Shown: positions 7,977 through 16,263 of the stretch, piece after piece
Layout: the number at the start of each line of letters is the position of its first letter
Position numbering within the stretch: position 1 is the stretch's first letter
Assembly: GCF_009360615.1 (NCBI RefSeq)
Contig: NZ_SPEY01000045.1
Span: forward strand, 1-53,474
Length of the DNA: 53,474 bases
Reading direction: 5' to 3'
Origin: Comamonas sp.
GTDB taxonomy: Bacteria; Pseudomonadota; Gammaproteobacteria; Burkholderiales; Burkholderiaceae_C
Position numbers and translations under genes: made by a program
Notes under the pieces: generated by a model
Databases searched by the model: none
What the model was told of the DNA's origin: nothing
Seen by the model: only the letters and a program-made list of their open reading frames with translations

Positions 7977-9266
7977 ATGAAAACCGTTCAAAAATCCGCC
8001 AAGTTAGCAAACGTCTGTTACGACATCCGCGGGCCGATCATGGACGCGGCGAAGAAGATGGAGGACGACGGCCAGAAGATCATCAAGCTCAATATCGGCA
8101 ATCTGGCCGTGTTCGGCTTCGATGCACCCGAGGAAGTGCAGCAGGACATGATCCGGAATCTGCCCAATTCGGCGGGCTATTCCGACAGCAAGGGCATTTT
8201 CGCGGCGCGCAAGGCCGTGATGCACGAAACCCAGCGCCAGGGCATCAAGGGCGTGACGCTGGACGATATCTATCTGGGCAATGGTGCTTCGGAGCTGATC
8301 ACCCTGGCGACCAACGCGCTGCTGGACAACGGCGACGAGATGCTTCTGCCGGCGCCCGACTATCCGCTGTGGACGGCTGCCACCAGTCTGTCGGGCGGCA
8401 CGCCGGTGCACTACATGTGCGACGAGGCCAATGGCTGGATGCCCAACATGGACGATATCCGCGCCAAGATCACGCCACGCACCAAGGGCATCGTCGTCAT
8501 CAACCCCAACAACCCCACGGGCGCTCTGTACTCCCGGGAACTGCTGCTGCAGATCGTGGATCTGGCGCGCGAGCATGGCCTGGTCATCTTCGCCGACGAG
8601 GTCTACGACAAGGTGCTGTATGACGACGCCAAGCACACGCCTCTGGGGAGCCTGTCCATCGACGTGCTGACCATCACCTTCAATTCCCTGTCCAAGGCCT
8701 ACCGCTCCTGCGGCTATCGTGCGGGCTGGATGGTGATCTCGGGCGACAAAAAGCCTGCCAGGGATTACATCGAGGGCCTGAACATGCTCTCCAACATGCG
8801 CCTGTGCGCCAATGTGCCCGGCCAATGGGCCGTACAGACGGCGCTGGGCGGTCACCAGAGCATCGATTCCCTGGTGCAGGAGGGCGGCCGCCTGCGCGTG
8901 CAGCGTGATCTGGCCTGGGAGCTGATCAACGCCATTCCCGGCGTGAGCTGCGTCAAGCCCCAGGGCGCGCTGTACATGTTCCCGCGCCTTGATCCGGCCG
9001 TCTACCCTATCGAGGATGATCAGGAGTTCTTCCTCGAAGTGCTGCAGGAAACCAAGGTGATGCTGGTGCAGGGTACGGGGTTCAACTGGCCCGAGCCCGA
9101 TCACTTTCGCATCGTGTTTCTGCCGCATGAGGCGGATCTGCGCGAGGCCATCAACCGGCTGGCAACCTTCCTCGAGAAGTACCGCAAGCGCCATGGCACG
9201 GACAAGCCCAAGGCCGTGCCGACAGAAAAGGCACTCAAGCCGGCCAAGGCAGAGAAAGCCGCTTAA
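7977..9266 (+). CDS. alaA: Alanine aminotransferase, AlaA type
   Basis: This is a fold-type I PLP aminotransferase that makes alanine from pyruvate and glutamate. The start KLANVCYDIRGPIMDAAKKM matches the E. coli AlaA N-terminus closely. Other family features are VPAPDYPLWT-like PAPDYPLWTAAT, NPNNPTG (near residue 178), FADEVYDKVLYDDA, the PLP-binding lysine in SLSKAYRS (near residue 240), and FNWPEPDHFRIVFLP. The 429-residue product is slightly longer than E. coli AlaA because of a Lys/Ala-rich tail (KPKAVPTEKALKPAKAEKAA). The ATG at 7977 is preferred over the TTG three codons earlier. It precedes hom and thrC. Confidence 0.92.
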   Translation: MKTVQKSAKLANVCYDIRGPIMDAAKKMEDDGQKIIKLNIGNLAVFGFDAPEEVQQDMIRNLPNSAGYSDSKGIFAARKAVMHETQRQGIKGVTLDDIYLGNGASELITLATNALLDNGDEMLLPAPDYPLWTAATSLSGGTPVHYMCDEANGWMPNMDDIRAKITPRTKGIVVINPNNPTGALYSRELLLQIVDLAREHGLVIFADEVYDKVLYDDAKHTPLGSLSIDVLTITFNSLSKAYRSCGYRAGWMVISGDKKPARDYIEGLNMLSNMRLCANVPGQWAVQTALGGHQSIDSLVQEGGRLRVQRDLAWELINAIPGVSCVKPQGALYMFPRLDPAVYPIEDDQEFFLEVLQETKVMLVQGTGFNWPEPDHFRIVFLPHEADLREAINRLATFLEKYRKRHGTDKPKAVPTEKALKPAKAEKAA

Positions 9267-9278
9267 CACATCTTTTTG

Positions 9279-9316
9279 ATAGCTGATGGCGCTTGATTTT
9301 CAAGCGCCTCAGCGCT
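9279..9316. repeat. Dispersed imperfect palindrome, copy 2
   Basis: GGCGCTTGA (9288-9296) and TCAAGCGCC (9300-9308) form a perfect stem around three T residues. The outer sequence GATAGCTGAT and TCAGCGCTTTTTG continues the family pattern. It fills the alaA-hom gap and could also act as a weak terminator because of the T run. Confidence 0.7.
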
Positions 9317-9333
9317 TTTTGACCTTAGAACTT

Positions 9334-10668
9334 ATGAAACCCATCCAAGTAGGCCTGTTGGGCATTGGCACCGTAGGCAGCGGTACTTTCAATGTGCTGG
9401 AACGCAATCAAGACGAGATTCGCCGTCGTGCGGGTCGTGGCATTGAAATTACCATGGTTGCCGACTTGGATACCGAACGCGCCAGGAGCGTGGTGGGTGA
9501 CAAGGCCAAGGTGGTGGGCGATGCGCGTGAAGTCATCGCCAACCCCGATATCGATGTGGTGGTCGAGCTGATCGGTGGCTACGGCATTGCCAAGGCACTG
9601 GTGCTGGAGGCCATCGCCGCAGGCAAGCATGTGGTGACCGCCAACAAGGCACTGCTGGCCGTGCACGGCACGGAAATCTTCAAGGCCGCGGCCGAGAAGG
9701 GCGTGATGGTGGCCTATGAGGCTGCCGTGGCCGGTGGCATTCCCATCATCAAGGCCCTGCGCGAAGGCCTGACCGCCAACTCCATCCAGTGGGTGGCGGG
9801 CATCATCAATGGCACCACCAACTTCATCCTGTCCGAAATGCGCGACAAAGGCCTGGACTTCGACGTGGTGCTCAAGGAAGCACAGCGTCTGGGCTATGCC
9901 GAAGCCGACCCCACTTTCGACATCGAGGGTGTGGACGCTGCCCACAAGGCCACGCTGATGAGCGCGATTGCCTTCGGCATTCCCGTGCAGTTCGACAAGG
10001 CCTATGTGGAAGGCATCACCAAGCTGGCCGGTGCCGATATCCGTTACGCCGAGCAACTGGGCTACCGCATCAAGCTGCTGGGCATCACCAAGCGCACGGA
10101 CAAGGGCATCGAGCTGCGTGTGCACCCCTCGCTGGTGCCTTCCAAGCGTTTGATCGCCAATGTGGAAGGCGCGATGAACGCCGTGGTCGTGAACGGCGAT
10201 GCCGTGGGCACCACGCTGTACTACGGCAAGGGCGCAGGCTCCGAGCCAACGGCTTCGGCCGTGGTGGCCGACCTGGTGGATATCGCCCGCATGGACGGCT
10301 CCGATCCTGCCCACCGCGTGCCTGCCCTGGCCTTCCAGAGCAGCAGCCTGGCTGCCGCCGGCAGCGAGCTGCCGGTGCTGCCCATGGCCGAGGTCGTGAC
10401 CAGCTACTACCTGCGCATCCGCGTGGCTGACGAAGCCGGAGTGCTGGCCAAGATCACCGGCCTGCTGGCCGGTGCCGGCATCAGCATCGATGCGGTGCTG
10501 CAGCGCGAGGCCGATGAAGTGGGCGGCGAAGGCTCGACCCAGACCGACCTGATCATCCTCACGCACGACACGCGCGAAGGGGATATGGACAAGGCGCTGG
10601 CCGAAATCCAGGGCCTGCCCACGGTGCTGGCGCCCATCACCCGCATCCGCAAGGAAGAGCTGAACTAA
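9334..10668 (+). CDS. hom: Homoserine dehydrogenase
   Basis: Hom reduces aspartate semialdehyde to homoserine, the branch point to threonine and methionine. The 444-residue protein has an N-terminal Rossmann domain (VGLLGIGTVGSGT, residues 6-18), the catalytic domain with VTANKALLAVHG, AAVAGGIPIIKALREGL, GIINGTTNFIL and EADPTFDIEGVDAAHK, and a C-terminal ACT domain (about 360-440, YYLRIRVADEAGVLAKI) that in this family mediates threonine feedback. I chose the ATG at 9334; an earlier in-frame ATG at 9286 lies inside the palindromic repeat. A perfect terminator hairpin follows about 75 bases after the stop. Confidence 0.96.
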   Translation: MKPIQVGLLGIGTVGSGTFNVLERNQDEIRRRAGRGIEITMVADLDTERARSVVGDKAKVVGDAREVIANPDIDVVVELIGGYGIAKALVLEAIAAGKHVVTANKALLAVHGTEIFKAAAEKGVMVAYEAAVAGGIPIIKALREGLTANSIQWVAGIINGTTNFILSEMRDKGLDFDVVLKEAQRLGYAEADPTFDIEGVDAAHKATLMSAIAFGIPVQFDKAYVEGITKLAGADIRYAEQLGYRIKLLGITKRTDKGIELRVHPSLVPSKRLIANVEGAMNAVVVNGDAVGTTLYYGKGAGSEPTASAVVADLVDIARMDGSDPAHRVPALAFQSSSLAAAGSELPVLPMAEVVTSYYLRIRVADEAGVLAKITGLLAGAGISIDAVLQREADEVGGEGSTQTDLIILTHDTREGDMDKALAEIQGLPTVLAPITRIRKEELN

Positions 10669-10678
10669 GGACTTGAGC

Positions 10679-11956
10679 ATGTACCGTCGCACTCAAACCG
10701 GTTTATTCCCTGTTCAGTGCGGTGTCGGTATTGCAAACCCCTTCAAAGGCTGGCGCCCCATGGCGCCAGCCTTTTTGCTTTGGGTGGCAGCGGGTGCGCA
10801 AGCGGCGCCCGTCGATGTCTATCGTGGCACGCTGGGTGGCTCGGCGGTGGTGATGGAGCTGGGCCAGCCGGGTGCGGATGGTGAACGCCAGGGGCGCTAT
10901 TTCTATCTGCGCCATGGAGTGGATATTCCGCTCCGGGGCGCGCTGAATGCGCTGTCTGAGGCACGTCCTTTGAATAACGACTGGGCGCGTGAAAGCGGTG
11001 GCGAGCCTCCCGTGTTGACCGACTCCCAACAGCGCCGCATCGTTTGGCAACTGCGCCAGCAAGGCAGTGCTTTGGCAGGTGAGTGGGTGGATGATATTCA
11101 TGGCAAAAAACTGCCGCTAGCCCTTACCCATATTGCGCAGTACGACCCTGAAAAGATAGCGCCATTCGGTGTGGAGGCTGTGACGTTGGCGATTGTGCAA
11201 GGTGCGGGCAGCGGTATTGCATCGGGCGTTGCCATCTCGGCACAGGCCACGCCCTACGACTATCTGAAAGTGGCCGAGCAAAAGCTGGAGCAGGGCAAGG
11301 AAGTGGTGGTCAGTCCCACTCTGGCCTGGAGGCCGGTGCGCGACGCGCGTACCCAATTCTGGTATCCGCGCCTCACGCGCCATCCGGATAGCAAAATTCT
11401 GGCGCAGACCAATACCGTTCTGGAGCAGCGCCACTGGGGCATGAGCCTGGAGGCGCTGGCCTGTGTGGGTTCGATCTACCAGAACGCTGGTCCGGCGGCA
11501 GGCTCGCTGGGGGACTTCAATAACGAGTCGATCAAGGTGACCTACCTCTCAAGCGCCTTGATGAGTGTGGTGGAGTCCGGTTCAACCGGTTGCGGCGGCG
11601 CGCATCCCAACAATCATTACGACCCCTTTGTGCTGGACTTGCTGCGGGGCGGCTATATGGACTTCACCCGCCTGCTCAAGGACGTGAGATATGGCGAGTA
11701 CAAGCTGGAATACGGTGATCGGCTGTCGCGTTTTCTGAGCAAGGCAGTGAGCCGGTATTCCGAGGATGACCAGGAGTGCACCGAGCTCTTGCCTCAGTAC
11801 ATGGCGCTGATGTTCGACAAGCCTGACAAGATGAGTTTTGTGATTTCGGGCATAGGCCATGCCATGGGAGTGTGCCTGGGCAGTGGCGTCAGTGTCCCGT
11901 TCAAGGAGCTGAAGCCCTATATCAAGCCGGGGGCGCAGCGCTATTTCCAACCCTGA
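10679..11956 (+). CDS. Secreted protein of unknown function, possible DUF3298-like C-terminus
   Basis: I do not recognise this 425-residue protein with certainty. A hydrophobic segment APAFLLWVAAGAQA followed by APVDVYRG looks like a signal peptide cut near residue 42, after an unusually long n-region beginning MYRRTQTG. The C-terminal half contains STGCGGAHPNNHYDPFVLDL, which resembles the GGAHP motif of DUF3298 (RsiV-type) domains. The start is uncertain: ATG 10679 has a good SD (AAGGA, 8 bases), but a perfect terminator hairpin lies between it and the signal sequence. The next ATG, at 10760, is inside the hairpin loop region. It sits between hom and thrC, with no obvious link to threonine synthesis. 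Confidence 0.72.
   Translation: MYRRTQTGLFPVQCGVGIANPFKGWRPMAPAFLLWVAAGAQAAPVDVYRGTLGGSAVVMELGQPGADGERQGRYFYLRHGVDIPLRGALNALSEARPLNNDWARESGGEPPVLTDSQQRRIVWQLRQQGSALAGEWVDDIHGKKLPLALTHIAQYDPEKIAPFGVEAVTLAIVQGAGSGIASGVAISAQATPYDYLKVAEQKLEQGKEVVVSPTLAWRPVRDARTQFWYPRLTRHPDSKILAQTNTVLEQRHWGMSLEALACVGSIYQNAGPAAGSLGDFNNESIKVTYLSSALMSVVESGSTGCGGAHPNNHYDPFVLDLLRGGYMDFTRLLKDVRYGEYKLEYGDRLSRFLSKAVSRYSEDDQECTELLPQYMALMFDKPDKMSFVISGIGHAMGVCLGSGVSVPFKELKPYIKPGAQRYFQP
10745..10776 (+). terminator. Perfect intrinsic terminator inside the 5' part of the secreted-protein gene
   Basis: AAAGGCTGGCGCC (10745-10757) and GGCGCCAGCCTTT (10762-10774) form a perfect 13-base-pair stem with a CCAT loop, followed by a T run (10772-10776). 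It is among the strongest terminators in the window. It should end hom transcription, yet it encodes residues near 23-33 of the next reading frame. Confidence 0.85.
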
Positions 11957-12112
11957 GTCCCCGTTCAGGGCGATATGAGGCAATGGCGTTGGCCGGTCTC
12001 TGCATTCGCGCGCAGTCAAATCGGGCTTGCTGACCGATAATGGCCGGCTTGGCGGCACGACTTCTGTCCGTTTGGCTGCTGGTTCCGAATTTTAGTTTTT
12101 GGCGAGTTTGAG

Positions 12113-13537
12113 ATGCTGTATCTGTCCACCCGCGGCCATGCTGACCGCAAGCGTTTTTGCGACATTTTGCTCGAAGGTCTGGCTCCCGATGGCGGCCTGT
12201 ACCTGCCCGTCGAGTATCCCCGGATCGACGATGCCAAGCTGAGCCAGCTGCGCGAGACGCTGGCCACCAAGGGCTATGCGGCCCTGGCCTTCGAGATTCT
12301 GTCGCTCTATATCGACGACATTCCGGCCGAAGATCTTCGCGCCCTGTGTGCCAAGACCTATACCAAGGAAGTTTTTGGCAGCGACGCCATCGTGCCCGTG
12401 CGCCAGCTCGACGGCGTGCTGCACATCGAAGCCCTGTCCAACGGCCCCACGCTGGCCTTCAAGGACATGGCCATGCAGCTGCTGGGCAATCTGTTCGAGT
12501 ACGAGTTGGCCCGCCGCAACGAAGAACTGAACATCCTGGGCGCCACCAGCGGGGACACCGGCAGCGCGGCCGAATATGCCATGCGCGGCAAGAAGGGCGT
12601 GCGCGTCTTCATGACCAGCCCCCACGGTCGCATGAGTCCTTTCCAGCAGGCGCAGATGTTCAGCCTGCAGGATGAGAACATCCACAACATCGCCATCGAA
12701 GGCGTGTTTGACGACTGCCAGGACATCGTCAAGGCGGTCTCCAACGACCACGCCTTCAAGGCCCGCTACAAGATCGGCACCGTCAACTCCATCAACTGGG
12801 CGCGTCTGCTGGCCCAGGTGGTCTACTACTTCGCCGGCTATCTGCAGGCCACCCGCTCCAATGACCAGAAGGTGAGCTTCACCGTGCCGTCGGGCAACTT
12901 CGGCAATATCTGTGCAGGCCATGTGGCACGCCAGATGGGCCTGCCGATTGCCAAGCTGGTCGTGGCCACCAATGAGAACGATGTGCTGGACGAGTTCTTC
13001 CGCACCGGCGTCTACCAGGTGCGAGGCTCGGCCAATACCTACGAGACATCGAGCCCCTCGATGGACATCTCCAAAGCCAGCAATTTCGAGCGCTTTGTGT
13101 TCGACCTGGTGGGGCGCGACGGCGAGCGCACCAGGCAACTGTTTTCCGAAGGCGTGGCCAAGGCGGGCAAGTTCGATCTGAGTTCCGATCCCGCCTTCAG
13201 GGATGCGGCCGGCAAGTACGGTTTTGCGAGCGGCAAGAGCACGCATGCCGACCGTCTGGCCACGATCAAGGACACCTTCGAGCGCTTCGGGCAGATGATC
13301 GATACCCACACCGCCGACGGCGTGAAGGTGGCGCGTGAGCATCTGGGGACCGAACCCATGCTGGTGCTGGAAACCGCCTTGCCCATCAAGTTTGCCGCGA
13401 CGATTGAAGAGGCGCTCGGCCGCCAGCCCGACCGTCCCGCCAAGTTCAACGGCATTGAAGACCTGCCCAAGCGCGTGGTCGTCATGGCCTGCGACGTGGA
13501 CAAGGTCAAGGCTTTTATTGCAGAAAACTGCAAATAA
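12113..13537 (+). CDS. thrC: Threonine synthase
   Basis: ThrC converts O-phosphohomoserine to threonine with PLP. The 474-residue length and N-terminus MLYLSTRGHADRKRFCDILL fit the long (yeast/E. coli-like) class of threonine synthases. Diagnostic segments are LAPDGGLYLP-like EGLAPDGGLYLPVEYP, the PLP lysine in LAFKDMAMQ (near residue 117), LGATSGDTGSAAEYAMRGK, VPSGNFGNICAGH and TNENDVLDEFF. It is separated from hom by the secreted-protein gene, but the two enzymes, with a kinase encoded elsewhere, complete the threonine branch. A terminator follows directly. Confidence 0.96.
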   Translation: MLYLSTRGHADRKRFCDILLEGLAPDGGLYLPVEYPRIDDAKLSQLRETLATKGYAALAFEILSLYIDDIPAEDLRALCAKTYTKEVFGSDAIVPVRQLDGVLHIEALSNGPTLAFKDMAMQLLGNLFEYELARRNEELNILGATSGDTGSAAEYAMRGKKGVRVFMTSPHGRMSPFQQAQMFSLQDENIHNIAIEGVFDDCQDIVKAVSNDHAFKARYKIGTVNSINWARLLAQVVYYFAGYLQATRSNDQKVSFTVPSGNFGNICAGHVARQMGLPIAKLVVATNENDVLDEFFRTGVYQVRGSANTYETSSPSMDISKASNFERFVFDLVGRDGERTRQLFSEGVAKAGKFDLSSDPAFRDAAGKYGFASGKSTHADRLATIKDTFERFGQMIDTHTADGVKVAREHLGTEPMLVLETALPIKFAATIEEALGRQPDRPAKFNGIEDLPKRVVVMACDVDKVKAFIAENCK

Positions 13538-13560
13538 AGCCTTGCAGCGTTAAGCTTGAT

Positions 13561-13593
13561 AAGCACCTGTGGCTTGGCGACAGGTGCTTTTTT
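13561..13593 (+). terminator. Intrinsic terminator after thrC
   Basis: AAGCACCTGT (13561-13570) and ACAGGTGCTT (13580-13589) pair perfectly around a 9-base loop, followed by a run of six T residues. Confidence 0.92.
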
Positions 13594-13612
13594 CTTTGAA
13601 TGAGATTGGCAT

Positions 13613-13648
13613 TTGCGCTTAACCATCCAGCGTTGGCAGCTCTCAAAA
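13613..13648. repeat. Dispersed imperfect palindrome, copy 3 (degenerate)
   Basis: AGCGTTGGCAGCTCTCAAAA (13629-13648) matches the right arm of copy 1 (AAGCGCTGGCAGCTATCAAA) at most positions, and TGCGCTT just upstream (13614-13620) fits the left arm. The loop is short. It lies between the thrC terminator and mobB. Confidence 0.55.
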
Positions 13649-13664
13649 GCATATTGAAATCAAG

Positions 13665-14207
13665 ATGAAGGTCATAGGCATTGCCGGATATTCGGGCGCG
13701 GGCAAGACCATGCTGGTCGAGGCGCTGGTGGCGCTGATGAGGCAGCGCGGCCTCAAAGTCTCGGTCATCAAGCATGCCCACCATGACTTCGATGTGGATC
13801 GCGAGGGCAAGGACAGCTGGCGGCATCGCAAGGCGGGAGCCTATGAGGTGCTGCTCGCGTCCGACCGGCGTATGGCGCTGATGCGCGAATACGAGCAGCC
13901 CGCGCCATTGAACGTGCGCGAACTGCTGGCACAGCTGGACCCCATCGTGGACTGGGTGCTGGTCGAAGGTTTCAAGCATGGCGAGCTGCCCAGGATCGAG
14001 GTCTGGCGGCTGCAGCAGGACAGGCTGGACAAGGGCAAAACCCTGGAGCCGCTGTATCCCCGTGATTCTCGGGTGCTTGCCGTGGCCACCGATTCGGCCC
14101 ATGACCTGCCGCAGACGCCCTTTCAGCCCGTGCTGGATCTGAACCAGCCCCAGCAGGTGCTGCAATGGCTGCTGGCCCATGCGGATTCCCTGCAATACAA
14201 GAACTAA
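13665..14207 (+). CDS. mobB: Molybdopterin-guanine dinucleotide biosynthesis protein MobB
   Basis: MobB is a small GTP-binding protein that assists MobA in attaching GMP to molybdopterin. The 180-residue protein starts MKVIGIAGYSGAGKTMLVEA, with the P-loop GYSGAGKT at residues 8-15. It also has VSVIKHAHHDFDVDREGKDS and VDWVLVEGFKHGELPRIEV, both typical of MobB. It is followed after 14 bases by moeA, then moaD, so the three form a molybdenum-cofactor operon. The partner mobA is not in the window. Confidence 0.92.
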   Translation: MKVIGIAGYSGAGKTMLVEALVALMRQRGLKVSVIKHAHHDFDVDREGKDSWRHRKAGAYEVLLASDRRMALMREYEQPAPLNVRELLAQLDPIVDWVLVEGFKHGELPRIEVWRLQQDRLDKGKTLEPLYPRDSRVLAVATDSAHDLPQTPFQPVLDLNQPQQVLQWLLAHADSLQYKN

Positions 14208-14221
14208 GGAAAGACACAGCA

Positions 14222-15478
14222 ATGCAAGCACCACAGACGCCCCGCAAGCCCCTCAAGCCGCTGGATGAAGCCCTGCAGGAGTTGCTGGCCCATGCACAGC
14301 CTCAGTCGGGCGCACAGATGGTGGACACCTTTGATGCCGATGGCCGCGTGCTGTTGCAGGCCGCCGTCTCGCCGCTGCAGGTGCCGCCTCAGGACAATTC
14401 GGCCATGGACGGCTATGCCGTGCGCGCCGCCGAATGTGCCGACGGTGCAGCCGTTCTGCCGGTGTCGCAGCGCATCCCCGCCGGCACCTCGCCCGAGGCG
14501 CTGGCTGCAGGCTCTGTCGCCCGCATCTTCACGGGCGCGCCCGTGCCTGCCGGAGCCGATGCCATCGTGATGCAGGAAGACTGTGAACCGCTTGAAGACG
14601 GCCGTGTGCGCATCAAGGCCGCGCCCAGAACGGGGCAGTGGATTCGCCGCGCGGGCGAAGATATCAGGCAAGGTGCCACCGTGATTGAAGCCGGCACCCG
14701 TCTCACGCCGGCCCACCTGGGTCTGGCTGCCAGCATGGGATTTGCCTGCCTGAAGGTGGCGCGCAAGCCGCGCGTGGCGTTGTTTTCCACCGGCGATGAA
14801 CTGGTCATGCCCGGTACCGTGGCGCCCCAGGACATGCCGGCGGGCAGCATCTACAACAGCAACCGCTTCTTTCTGCGGGCTTTGCTGCTGCGCATGGGCT
14901 GCGAGGTGACGGATCTGGGCATTGTTCCCGACGACCGCGAGGCCACGATTGCCGCGCTGGCCGATGCCGCCATGGACCATGATGTGATCGTCACGAGCGG
15001 CGGTGTCTCCGTGGGCGAGGAAGACCACATCAAGCCCGCGGTGCAGGCGCTGGGGCAGCTGGATCTCTGGCAGATCGCCATCAAGCCCGGAAAGCCGTTT
15101 GCCTATGGTCGCGTCCATCGCGAATCCGGCACGGGCTTTGCGCACTTTATCGGACTGCCGGGGAACCCGGTCTCCAGCTTTGTGACCTTCCAGGTGCTGG
15201 TGCGACCCTTTTTGCTGCGCCTTCAAGGGGTGCAGCAGGTGCTGCCGCGTGCCATCGAGGCGCGCGCCGATTTCGAGTGGCCAAAGGGCGACAAGCGCAG
15301 AGAGTTTTTGCGGGTGCGCTACAACGGGCGAGGCGGGCTGGAACTGTTTGCAAACCAGAGCTCGGGCGTGCTGACTTCCACGGCCTGGGGTGACGGTGTG
15401 GTGGACAACCCTGCCGGCACCACGATTGCCATGGGAGACAGCGTGCGCTTCATCCCGTTTGCCGAACTCATGGCCTGA
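14222..15478 (+). CDS. moeA: Molybdopterin molybdenumtransferase MoeA
   Basis: MoeA inserts molybdate into adenylated molybdopterin. The 418-residue protein has the family features DNSAMDGYAVRA, RIFTGAPVPAGADAIVMQED, RRAGEDIRQGATV, LFSTGDELVMPG, TSGGVSVGEEDHIK and FIGLPGNPVSSF, and the C-terminal beta domain. The ATG at 14222 follows AAGGAAAG at 8 bases and is preferred over an in-frame upstream ATG that overlaps mobB. The stop overlaps the ATG at 15478 that opens the moaD frame. Confidence 0.95.
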   Translation: MQAPQTPRKPLKPLDEALQELLAHAQPQSGAQMVDTFDADGRVLLQAAVSPLQVPPQDNSAMDGYAVRAAECADGAAVLPVSQRIPAGTSPEALAAGSVARIFTGAPVPAGADAIVMQEDCEPLEDGRVRIKAAPRTGQWIRRAGEDIRQGATVIEAGTRLTPAHLGLAASMGFACLKVARKPRVALFSTGDELVMPGTVAPQDMPAGSIYNSNRFFLRALLLRMGCEVTDLGIVPDDREATIAALADAAMDHDVIVTSGGVSVGEEDHIKPAVQALGQLDLWQIAIKPGKPFAYGRVHRESGTGFAHFIGLPGNPVSSFVTFQVLVRPFLLRLQGVQQVLPRAIEARADFEWPKGDKRREFLRVRYNGRGGLELFANQSSGVLTSTAWGDGVVDNPAGTTIAMGDSVRFIPFAELMA

Positions 15479-15489
15479 TGGAGTTGGAG

Positions 15490-15744
15490 ATGAAGACCGT
15501 TACGATTCGATATTTCGCCTCTATCCGGGAGGCCTTGGGCACGGGCAGCGAAAGCCTGCAGACCCCGGTCGTCACCGTGGGCGCATTGCGCGAGCAACTG
15601 ATGAGCCGCAGCGATGCGGCTGCCCAGGTGCTGGCAGCCGGCAAGGCTGTGCGCATGGCGCTGAACCAGGAGATCTGCGATGGCGATGCCGTGCTCGGCG
15701 ATGGCGACGAAGTGGCATTTTTTCCGCCTGTGACGGGCGGCTGA
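15490..15744 (+). CDS. moaD: Molybdopterin synthase small subunit MoaD
   Basis: MoaD is the ubiquitin-like sulphur carrier of molybdopterin synthase; its C-terminal glycine becomes a thiocarboxylate that MoaE uses. The 84-residue protein begins MKTVTIRYFASIREALG and ends FFPPVTGG with the required Gly-Gly. An ATG at 15478 overlaps the moeA stop and is possible, but the GGAG at 15480-15483 is well placed for the ATG at 15490, which also gives the usual MoaD N-terminus. Its partner moaE is 4.2 kb away at 19943, beyond an accessory block. Confidence 0.92.
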   Translation: MKTVTIRYFASIREALGTGSESLQTPVVTVGALREQLMSRSDAAAQVLAAGKAVRMALNQEICDGDAVLGDGDEVAFFPPVTGG

Positions 15745-15758
15745 TGCGTTTTTGAGCG

Positions 15759-15776
15759 CACGGCGGAACCGCCGTG
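15759..15776. repeat. Perfect inverted repeat after moaD
   Basis: CACGGCGG (15759-15766) and CCGCCGTG (15769-15776) are perfect reverse complements around AA, with the outer bases GCG and GGCGC partly continuing the symmetry. It lies 15 bases after the moaD stop, at the edge of the accessory block. There is no T run, so it is not a standard terminator. Confidence 0.6.
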
Positions 15777-15870
15777 GCGCCTTGTCCGGTCGTTGCCTGC
15801 CGCACCGCCGATGCTGCTCCCGCCATGGTTGCGGGACCAGCCCCCGAGTCATATACCCTTTTCTGATGCC

Positions 15871-16224
15871 ATGACAGAAACCGCCAATCCTTCCACTCCA
15901 GAAGTCAACCCCGGGATCAGTGCCCGCACCCGCAAGGCTTTGGCCGAAGCGCGCGAACGCGGCGTCAAGCTGGGGACGGCCGGTGCGTCGAACATCCGCG
16001 CCACGGTGGAAAAGCGCAAATCGGCGGCCGATGCCTTTGCCCGGCAGCACGAGGCGCTGTTTGCCCAGTTGCAGGCGCAAGGACTGACCCACCGTGCCAT
16101 GGCGGTCGAACTCAATGAGCGGGGCATTGCGGCCCCCAGGGGAGGAGCGTGGACCCATGGTCAGGTGCAGCGTATTCTGAACCGTTATGCAGACTGGCAG
16201 GCTTCCGGGGCCGCCCGGGCCTGA
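15871..16224 (+). CDS. Serine-recombinase relative lacking the catalytic domain
   Basis: This 117-residue protein looks like the C-terminal part of a resolvase/invertase. SARTRKALAEARERGVKLG (about residues 17-35) resembles the end of the catalytic-domain E-helix (pattern ERTKAALAAAKARGVKLG). The segment LTHRAMAVELNERGIAAPRG, then AWTHGQVQRILNR (about 72-105), matches the helix-turn-helix DNA-binding region of large serine recombinases. The catalytic serine domain is absent and no remnant of it is visible upstream. It is either a decayed recombinase or a domesticated DNA-binding protein. The ATG at 15871 is the best start; a longer frame from 15793 shows no further similarity. Confidence 0.7.
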   Translation: MTETANPSTPEVNPGISARTRKALAEARERGVKLGTAGASNIRATVEKRKSAADAFARQHEALFAQLQAQGLTHRAMAVELNERGIAAPRGGAWTHGQVQRILNRYADWQASGAARA

Positions 16225-16263
16225 CGCTGTGCCTCGCCGATCGAAGGCTTTGCGGCACATGGC

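Noticed and set aside
12092..13342. 416-residue minus-strand frame opposite thrC
   Set aside because: Antisense shadow of thrC with no domain.
15871..16224. Considered as evidence of a complete integrated element with attachment sites
   Set aside because: No transposase, integrase catalytic domain, or matching direct repeats at 15745 and 19942 can be seen.
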